Shown: positions 58,501 through 64,000 of the stretch, piece after piece | Layout: each line of letters starts with the position of its first letter | Position numbering within the stretch: position 1 is the first letter of the stretch | Origin: Mytilisepta virgata | Taxonomy: Eukaryota; Mollusca; Bivalvia; Mytilida; Mytilidae | Length of the DNA stretch: 64,000 bases | Assembly: GCA_028015205.1 (NCBI GenBank) | Contig: CM051519.1 | Span: 93,951,539 to 94,015,538 of the forward strand | Reading direction: 5' to 3' | Translations under genes and position numbers: made by a program | The notes under the pieces: model-generated | Seen by the model: the letters and a program-made list of their open reading frames with translations, nothing else | Database searches by the model: none | What the model was told of the DNA's origin: nothing

Positions 58501-61500
58501 TTTTTGTCAGATTTTCGGAATCCTAGGGTTTATCCATTTCTTAAACATTAAAATTTTTTGACTATGAACCCCCACTTTTTCTTTTATAATTCAATCATAT
58601 ATACCTTAAAATGGTATTTGACAAAATTTTATGAAATCCTTTTTATTATTTCATACATTTTTGAGGGACTGAAGTTGCCCATGCAAAGACAATGAAAAAT
58701 CCAGAGAAAACCTATTTCCTGCATATTTTCAAGGCTTTGTAGCTCTAAAATGAGTACATGAACCAATATTTTTTTCTTGCTTATTTGTTTACTATTCATA
58801 TTTTCTCTCAAACTAAAACACCTATTTCAAGTTCTATTTATTTCCTATTAGACCAGCGATCATCCTTAACATGAATACAAATAACATACACATCAGAGAA
58901 ATAAACAAGTTATTGATCTCCTTTCCTCATTTCTAATCACTGTTTAATATAAGAAATCATCAGATCATTAGATTAGTAGTAATAAGTTTTTACGGAATTG
59001 ATTTGAACATTCTTTTGCGATCTTAGCAAAGTTTTCAACTTGCTCAATACTCGTAGAATGTTTACCATCACACGCTTTTTATGAAATATTATTGTGAATT
59101 TCCAGTTTTTATTGGCCGGGTTGCACAGAGTGGAAATCCGGGTTATAGTATGGCGAATGTCGGGCGGGCGGGGAAAATGGGTACCTATTTTGTGAAATCA
59201 ACTCCTCCTACAGTTTTTCACCCACATCCTTGAAACTTCATAGAATGTTTCTATATATATTGAAGATGTGCACCTCACTTTATGGAATTATTTCAGGAAT
59301 TATTTCCCATTTTTCCAAACTTTGGAACTTAGTCGTTTTTTATTGACATCTTCAATAGAGGGTACCTATTTTGTGAAATCAACTCCTCCTACAGTTTTTC
59401 ACCCACATCCTTGAAACTTCATAGAATGTTTCTATATATATTGAAGATGTGCACCTCACTTTATGGAGTTATTTCAGGAATTATTTCCCATTTTTCCAAA
59501 CTTTGGAACTTAGTTGTTTTTTCATTGACATCTTCGATAGAGGGTACCTATTTTGTGAAATCAACTCCTCCTACAGTTTTTCACCCACATCCTTGAAACT
59601 TCATAGAATGTTTCTATATATATTGAAGATGTGCACCTCACTTTATGGAATTATTTCGGGAATTATTTCCCATTTTTCCAAACTTTGGAACTTAGTCGTT
59701 TTTAGCTCACCTGGACCAAAGGTCCATGTGAGCTTTTACCATCACTTGGCGTCCGTCGTCGTCGTCGTCTGTCGTCGTCGTCTGTTAACAATTTTTCAAA
59801 CGTTAACTCGTCCGACACCATAAGTCCAATTGCAACCAAACTTCGTACAGTTGTTTATTGGTATATGTGCTACAAAACTATCGTTTGGATTTTTGATTCG
59901 TAAAAAAACATGGCCGCCATGGCTAAAAATAGAACATAGGGGTAAATTGCAGTTTTTTGCAAATAACTCAAAAACCATAACAGATATCAAAATTCTGGCA
60001 TAGGGTAAAAGTGTTCAGCACCTCAAGATCTACCTGCCCTGAAATTTTGAAGAAGATCCAACGACCCATGTAGGAGTTATTGCCCTTTTTCTGCATTTTT
60101 TCCAAATTTTGCACTTATTAAGCTCAATATCTTGGATACTATAAAGGAAATTTGAAAAATTTAAATTTCATATTGTTAGGCACACAAAGATCTACAAAAT
60201 TTGTACAGGATCGAAGTTGTAGGTTCGTTCCTTTTAGGAGTTATTCCCCTTAGATCGTCAAAATTGACCATTTTTGCAGTCTTTATTCATTGTAATAAAA
60301 TCGTTAACTCCTCTTACACCATAAGTTTAATTGCAACCAAACTTAGTGTAGTTGTTCCTTGGCATGAGTGCTACTAAACTATCGTTTGGATTTTTGATTT
60401 GTAAAAAAACATGGCTGCCATGGCTAAAAATAGAACATAGGGGTAAATTGCAGTTTTTTGCAAATAACTCAAAAATGGTGACAGATATCAAAATTCTGAT
60501 GGGAAGCTAAAGTGTTCAACACCTCAAGATCTACCTGCTTTGAAATTTTGAAGAAGATGTAACCACCCATGTAGGAGTTATTGCCCTTTTTCTTGATTTT
60601 TTTTTTGAAATTTGTACTTATTAAGTTGTATGATCATTCCTTTTAGGAGTTATTCCCCTTAGAACATCAAAATTGACCATTTTCACAGCATTTCCCTTAG
60701 TTTGCAAAATGTTTAAATGAGCCCTTTAGGAGTTAAAGTTTTGTCCCTTAAATGTCAAAATAACTGTTGATGCCTTATAGATGACCCTTTAAATGTCAAA
60801 AATAGCGTTTTCTCTTGTTTTTGCCCTATAAAATGAAAACTATTGTCGATAGAGAAAAGCTGTTGTTTGCTTAAACAATCAGCTCATTGAGCTCTACAAA
60901 AGTCTGAATTGGGTCGAAGTTGTCAGATATGATCCATTATAGGGGTAATAGCTCATGAAAGACTCCCTTAAAGCTTAAGGACCAGGTGAGCGATTCAGGC
61001 TCCTGGGAGCCTCTTGTTTATTGACATCTTCAATAGAGGGTACCTATTTTGTGAAATCAACTCCTCCTACAGTTTTTCACCCACATCCTTGAAACTTCAT
61101 AGAATGTTTCTATATATATTGAAGATGTGCACCTCACTTTATGGAATTATTTCGGGAATTATTTCTTATTTTCCCAAACTTTGGAACTTAGTCGTTTTTT
61201 ATTGACATCTTCAATAGAGGGTACCTATTTTGTGAAATCAACTCCTCCTACAGTTTTTCAACCACATCCTTGAAACTTCATAGAATGTTTCTATATATAT
61301 TGAAGATGTGCACCTCACTTTATGGAATTATTTCAGGAATTATTTCCCATTTTCCCAAACTTTGGAACTTAGTCGTTTTTTATTGACATCTTCAATAGAG
61401 GGTACCTATTTTGTGAAATCAACTCCTCCTACAGTTTTTCACCCACATCCTTGAAACTTCATAGAATGTTTCTATATATATTGAAGATGTGCACCTTACT

Positions 61501-62994
61501 TTATGGAATTATTTCAAGAATTATTTCCCATTTTTCTAAACTTTGGAACTTAGTCGTTTTTTATTGACATCTTCAATAGAGGGTACCTATTTTGCGAAAT
61601 CAACTCCTCCTACAGTTTTTCACCCACATCATTGAAACTTCACAGAATCTTTTAATACATATTGAAGATGTGCACCCCACTTTATGGAATTATTTCAGGA
61701 ATTATTTCCCATTTTTCCAAACAAGTGTTTATCAACATGTAATCAAATCAAATATTGCTTACTTCACCTATTTCTAATTAAATTGATGGCTACCTCTGTG
61801 CTCGTACACCAACATACAATGTGTCTGATTTTGTCTATATAAATATTCATGACTGCCAATGTGCAATATGATTTTGTAATCACCTTTGTCACCACTACAA
61901 TAAACACCCAGCAACCCGGCCATTTGTGTCTTTGACCCATTTTTACTATTTAGTAAGATGATGCTTCTTGTGATGGAATCCACGTGGGTACTATCTGCTC
62001 GGTTGTCATGGCCTTGTGTAATTAAGAAATGTATGTAGCGTCATTGGGTACTGATAAAGGTTGTATCTTACTTTATTTACCTTATTAAATGTTTAATAAA
62101 CCATACATTTTTAATAATTGGTAATAACATATTTCAGGATGTATTTATATTTGACACACAAGGCGAAGTTTTCGTGTGGATAGGAAACAGAACGGATGAG
62201 GACGAACGTAAAAATGGAATGACATATGCACACGTACGTATTTAAATTTGACGTAAATGTAAGCGTTTTGAAACTAAAATTTCGACAAAAGTATTAAGTC
62301 AATTTTTTCTGTTAATGTTTTGAAAATGATTTTCTGTTTGCTGCATAAAATCAGAAAAGATACTGGAAACTAATTTTTAGTTGACGTTTAATTATGATTA
62401 TGAAAACAATGATAATTGAATAAATTTCATAAGTTTTGGGCAGATTTATTATACTTGCACCCCGGTTATTTTAATTTACTAACAGGAAATTTCAGATTTA
62501 CTGTTTCCGATCTTGAGCAGCTTTTTTCCGTAATGACTTCAATATGAATATCTTCTGCATCAAAACTAATATCATAGAGAATTTATAGAACTTATTATTT
62601 TACTAAGTTTCTCAATTGTATAGGATGACCATCCTTGTCCAAAATAATCATTAAAAATCTTTTTCACTGGTTGTTGACCTTACTATCGCCAGAAGACAGT
62701 AAAAAATTTTGAGATGAAAAATTAATTTTTCTTACAAGAACACATCCTCCCAAGCCAGGGTTTTGTATCCACGTTTGTAGGAACGAACGTGGATACAAAA
62801 ATACAAAACCCTGACTTGGGAGGATGACAAACACAATGCATTTTCTAGTCAGTTATCTGCTTCTGAACTCCATAAGGCAGTGTATTTATATTTTACAGAA
62901 TTACTTGATGGAAACTGATCATCCAACAATACCAGTTACAGTACTGAAGGAAGGCCAAAAGTCCGTGGTTTTTGAGAGTGCACTAGACAATTAA
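46538..62994 (+). CDS. Gelsolin-like protein 2, three gelsolin domains (severin/fragmin type)
   Basis: Complete gene for a Ca2+-regulated actin-filament severing and capping protein. Exons: 46538-46590, 47901-47938, 49304-49381, 50547-50620, 51647-51721, 52006-52077, 53100-53227, 53504-53612, 53998-54108, 55720-55806, 55978-56075, 58146-58224, 62138-62233, 62899-62994; all GT-AG and in frame. From ATG 47935 the protein is 368 residues and starts [20 protein letters not shown], which resembles the start of annelid actin modulators; the upstream exon adds 29 residues from ATG 46538. Domain 1 (about 36-144): [39 protein letters not shown]. Domain 2 (about 145-246): [43 protein letters not shown]. 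An acidic linker follows (254-267). Domain 3 (about 280-368): [33 protein letters not shown]. The length fits 40-kDa severin/fragmin/CapG-like proteins, not six-domain gelsolin. Paralogue of gelsolin-like 1. Confidence 0.93.
46690..46755 (-). repeat. Perfect 66-bp inverted copy of the gelsolin-like 2 terminal exon
   Basis: Exact reverse complement of 62942-63007: the last 17 codons, the stop and the first 13 nt of the 3' UTR, in antisense, 100 bp after the donor of the candidate first exon. Identity stops abruptly at both ends. Confidence 0.97.
46961..47100. repeat. ~68-bp tandem duplication
   Basis: Two copies of 'acagggaagwg...atcatacctccgcgctctactgcaa/t' at about 46961-47024 and 47030-47098, in intron 1 of gelsolin-like 2. 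Confidence 0.85.
47297..47540. repeat. Minisatellite, ~51-bp unit, 5 copies
   Basis: CTTTATACGCCTAGTAGACA and variants at about 47299, 47349, 47398, 47447 and 47497, each followed by 'cctggtacctca'. Intron 1 of gelsolin-like 2. Confidence 0.92.
47901..47938 (+). CDS. Gelsolin-like 2 exon with the conserved start ATG
   Basis: 38 nt. ATG at 47935-47937 lies one base before the donor, so the start codon plus G sit on this exon and the rest on the next. If read from the upstream exon, it encodes [13 protein letters not shown]. Confidence 0.8.
49304..49381 (+). CDS. Gelsolin-like 2 exon: N-terminal segment
   Basis: 78 nt, phase 1 in and 1 out. [19 protein letters not shown] then TEKNVK; the block before domain 1 conserved in invertebrate three-domain gelsolins. 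Confidence 0.92.
49397..49893. repeat. Minisatellite, 66-bp unit, ~7.5 near-identical copies
   Basis: GATATTAGATAGTGTAGCTG starts at 49397, 49463 and every 66 bp after that. The first five copies are practically identical; the last two differ at a few shared positions. It begins 16 bp after the donor of the preceding exon. Confidence 0.96.
50547..50620 (+). CDS. Gelsolin-like 2 exon: start of domain 1
   Basis: 74 nt, phase 1 in and 0 out. [20 protein letters not shown] then WRIV, the first strand of gelsolin domain 1. Confidence 0.94.
51647..51721 (+). CDS. Gelsolin-like 2 exon: domain 1
   Basis: 75 nt, phase 0 both ends. [20 protein letters not shown] then YIVLN, a classic gelsolin-repeat strand pair. 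Confidence 0.95.
52006..52077 (+). CDS. Gelsolin-like 2 exon: domain 1 core
   Basis: 72 nt, phase 0 both ends. Ends [20 protein letters not shown] is the domain 1 core strand. Confidence 0.95.
52533..52886 (+). mobile_element. tRNA-derived SINE, intact copy
   Basis: Head CCGCCTCGGTGGTCTTGTGG with an A-box-like TGGTAGCGTG and B-box GGTTCGATCCC at 52585-52595, body 'accaagcacgcggcatc'-like, tail GTTAAACAATAATCATCCAT. Exact 14-bp target duplication CCAGTATTTACAAA at 52519-52532 and 52887-52900. In intron 6 of gelsolin-like 2. It is a SINE head, not a tRNA gene. Confidence 0.93.
53100..53227 (+). CDS. Gelsolin-like 2 exon: end of domain 1
   Basis: 128 nt, phase 0 in and 2 out. [20 protein letters not shown], the long actin-binding helix of domain 1, through [13 protein letters not shown]. 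Confidence 0.95.
53504..53612 (+). CDS. Gelsolin-like 2 exon: domain 1-2 linker and start of domain 2
   Basis: 109 nt, phase 2 in and 0 out. [20 protein letters not shown], then [16 protein letters not shown]. The basic RLFHF-type segment is where gelsolins bind phosphoinositides. Confidence 0.94.
53998..54108 (+). CDS. Gelsolin-like 2 exon: domain 2 core
   Basis: 111 nt, phase 0 both ends. [20 protein letters not shown] then KDEKWK, the Ca2+-site strand and following helix start. Confidence 0.95.
54400..54720. repeat. Dispersed repeat shared with 9535-9620 (inverted)
   Basis: 'ctcatcagttgtgctcaagg' with 'aaaatgttgaaaaccaaaac' at 54435-54475 is the reverse complement of about 9545-9595. It continues with GCTGGGTATACCCCCGGCGG and 'ggagtccaccagcagtgg'; a related piece is at about 56540-56600 ('ctgctggtggaccc'). 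Confidence 0.7.
54791..54959 (-). mobile_element. SINE 3' fragment, inverted
   Basis: The reverse complement reads 'gttacctcgtgagctagcac', 'ccggctcagcgtgtcggtct' and the tail 'acgttaaacaataattcatcc', matching the 3' half of the SINEs at 24285 and 52533. The tRNA-like head is missing. Confidence 0.88.
55262..55432. repeat. Imperfect foldback of ~170 bp
   Basis: Several paired blocks: GGTTTTCTGC with GCAGAAAACC, GTAAAATATC with ATATTTTAC, GCCGC with GCGGC, ACAATATGAA with TTCATATTGT, around a CG-rich centre near 55340. Confidence 0.82.
55720..55806 (+). CDS. Gelsolin-like 2 exon: end of domain 2
   Basis: 87 nt, phase 0 both ends. [20 protein letters not shown] then LDEEEIGDS. The frame stays open past the donor to 55920, but the donor gtatgt and the paralogue fix the exon end at 55806. 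Confidence 0.94.
55978..56075 (+). CDS. Gelsolin-like 2 exon: acidic linker
   Basis: 98 nt, phase 0 in and 2 out. [20 protein letters not shown], then [12 protein letters not shown]; 12 of residues 254-267 are Asp/Glu. Joins domains 2 and 3. Confidence 0.94.
57611..57982. mobile_element. MITE, Mutator-like, copy 2 (372 bp)
   Basis: Same family as 22658-23012, in the opposite orientation. Starts CAATCTAATTAAAA, ends TTTTAATTAGACTG, flanked by the 9-bp duplication ATCCAATAT (57602-57610 and 57983-57991). It carries about 31 bp in the middle (CGTGTGGTAAAGGGATGTAA...) that copy 1 lacks. Inserted in the second copy of a 51-bp tandem duplication (57529/57580). Confidence 0.92.
58146..58224 (+). 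CDS. Gelsolin-like 2 exon: start of domain 3
   Basis: 79 nt, phase 2 in and 0 out. [17 protein letters not shown] then [10 protein letters not shown]. Confidence 0.93.
58225..59120. other. Intron 12 left part, no feature recognised
   Basis: AT-rich intron sequence without evident repeats. Confidence 0.5.
59120..61725. repeat. 181-bp tandem array (7 units) split by an inserted element
   Basis: GAGGGTACCTATTTT-type unit marks at about 59175, 59358, 59540, 61036, 61217, 61398 and 61579 (period 181-183 bp). The array is headed by a GC-rich segment (GGCCGGGTTGCACAGAGTGG, 59114 onward), probably the 5' end of the element that carries it. Units 3 and 4 are separated by 59704-61016. Confidence 0.93.
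59704..61016. mobile_element. HINE-like element, family A, well preserved (1.3 kb)
   Basis: 5' palindrome AGCTCACCTGGACC-AAA-GGTCCATGTGAGCT at 59704-59734, subterminal inverted copy GGACCAGGTGAGC at 60979-60991, hairpin GGCTCC-TG-GGAGCC at 60998-61011, end at about 61016. The core is two long ~480-bp units ('gcaaccaaactt', 'atcgtttggatttttgatt', 'aaaaaaacatggc'). It sits inside a unit of the 181-bp array: the sequence to its left and right rejoins to an intact unit with no long target duplication. Confidence 0.82.
62138..62233 (+). CDS. Gelsolin-like 2 exon: domain 3 core
   Basis: 96 nt, phase 0 both ends. [20 protein letters not shown] then [12 protein letters not shown]. Single copy here, in contrast to the triplicated counterpart in gelsolin-like 1. 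Confidence 0.95.
62743..62826. repeat. Long near-perfect hairpin in the last intron of gelsolin-like 2
   Basis: Outer arms of 24 nt (CATCCTCCCAAGCCAGGGTT... / ...AACCCTGACTTGGGAGGATG) pair with one mismatch. Inner arms ATCCACGTT / AACGTGGAT close around a ~10-nt loop, with an ~8-nt bulge on the 3' side. It ends 72 nt before the terminal exon. Confidence 0.92.
62899..62994 (+). CDS. Gelsolin-like 2 terminal coding exon
   Basis: 96 nt including stop TAA (62992-62994). [20 protein letters not shown], ending ESALDN. Its 3' two-thirds are duplicated, inverted, at 46690-46755. Confidence 0.95.
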   Translation, partial: NYLMETDHPTIPVTVLKEGQKSVVFESALDN

Positions 62995-63114
62995 TAATAT
63001 CTTCTATTTTTTTGTTTAATAACTTTATTATATATCAAATGCCAGTATAGCAGTTTTAGCAGAGTTCTAGCAGTAACTGATTTAATGCAACTCATAATAT
63101 TAAAAAAAAATAAA
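62995..63114 (+). terminator. 3' UTR and candidate poly(A) signal of gelsolin-like 2
   Basis: AATAAA at 63109-63114, 115 bp after the stop, followed by a T-rich stretch. Confidence 0.6.
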
Positions 63115-64000
63115 TGTGGGATTTTTTATTTGCTCCTCATCAATATTTGTAGTTAGTTAATATATTAAACTTATGCATCTGACTATCTTAATGATCACAG
63201 AATTTTGGAAGATTTTCATTTTTTGAAAAGATAAGTACAATATTCCCTATATGCAATTGGGGTCACGGTTATCTCGGAAGTTAAATCTGTTTATCATACA
63301 AACATAAGTTTGGTGAATAGAATTTCGCTTGTGTTCTTCAGGAAATGCACTTTAACCACTGGAAAAGAACCTTTTAGCATTGTTCATTTAAATGACAGAT
63401 TATATTCATGCTTTATATTGTAATATCACATTTGACAACTGAAATAACAAATCAGACACCCTTTTTGAATAACGGGAAATTATTGGATTGTTGGTCTGTA
63501 GGAAACATATCTTGGACCTCTGACCACACAACTCCAATCTTCCAAAGCAGAGTGATTATATTCACAAAGTTACTTGATAAAACTCTTGTTACAGTTTTGT
63601 TACAGTTAATGTAAGTAACGATAATCAAATTATTTCCATCTCCAAATCTAGCATATTAATTGGCTGTTGAATATACCGTGCAGTTGGAACTATTTTTGGG
63701 AAAGTAAAACGACCCACCCTCCCCTAAAAACGCACGAAAACCCACAAAACAGTTGAACAACGTGGCCAAATGCCAACTTTGTACTTCCTTTGACATCCCG
63801 TGTAAATTTCAGAGAACCACTGCCCCAACAAATATCGATCTATCCTTTTTAGTTCGGACTATTGACGATCTGAGGCCGAAAAAATTTCGTTTTGAGAGAT
63901 TTTAAATGCCAAAGTTCTGGAATAATCGACCTATAAACTTAACTCTAACTAGGACTTCATTCCAATCGTTGGTCTTCTTCGTATATATAAGTGTCAAATC
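63115..64000. other. Intergenic sequence, no gene recognised
   Basis: AT-rich; no repeat family or exon identified up to the window end. Confidence 0.5.

Overview
This is an AT-rich eukaryotic (metazoan) genomic window with intron-rich genes on the + strand, GT-AG introns of 0.1-8 kb, and very dense dispersed repeats. The protein families and the repeat types (tRNA-headed SINEs, elements built on internal minisatellites, 'ccgtccgtc'-rich element heads) suggest a bivalve mollusc, probably mussel-like; this is inferred from general knowledge, not proven by the sequence.

Three protein-coding genes are supported, all on +. (1) 26-7169: the last five exons of a gelsolin-like actin-severing/capping protein whose start lies left of the window. 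(2) 16053-38576: a complete nine-exon proton/myo-inositol cotransporter of the SLC2A13 (HMIT) type, 604 residues by my splice model. (3) 46538-62994: a complete gelsolin-like gene with three gelsolin domains (severin/fragmin/annelid-actin-modulator type), 368 residues from the conserved start or 397 with an upstream in-frame exon. Genes 1 and 3 are paralogues: the exons that can be compared have the same order, intron phases and nearly the same sizes, so a gelsolin duplication now flanks an unrelated transporter.

The introns and intergenic DNA are largely mobile-element DNA. Several unrelated families share one layout: a palindromic 5' end, the first arm of that palindrome repeated in inverted orientation near the 3' end, often a small hairpin after that, a CTAG-T end in several, and in most a core of tandem repeats. 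This fits Helentron-associated (HINE-like) rolling-circle elements. There are also two Mutator-type MITEs with exact 9-bp target duplications, a MITE with perfect 43-bp inverted ends, two full-length tRNA-derived SINEs plus one fragment, a decayed LINE reverse-transcriptase fragment, foldback elements and many minisatellites.

The most notable observations are at gene level. A SINE inserted exactly on the 3' splice site of SLC2A13 exon 3, and its target duplication rebuilt the acceptor. The 5' part of a gelsolin-1 exon, with its acceptor, is tandemly triplicated so that the two upstream acceptors lead into stop codons. A perfect 66-bp inverted copy of the end of the last gelsolin-2 exon lies in intron 1 of the same gene. 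I saw no CRISPR array, rRNA, operon or bacterial-type system.
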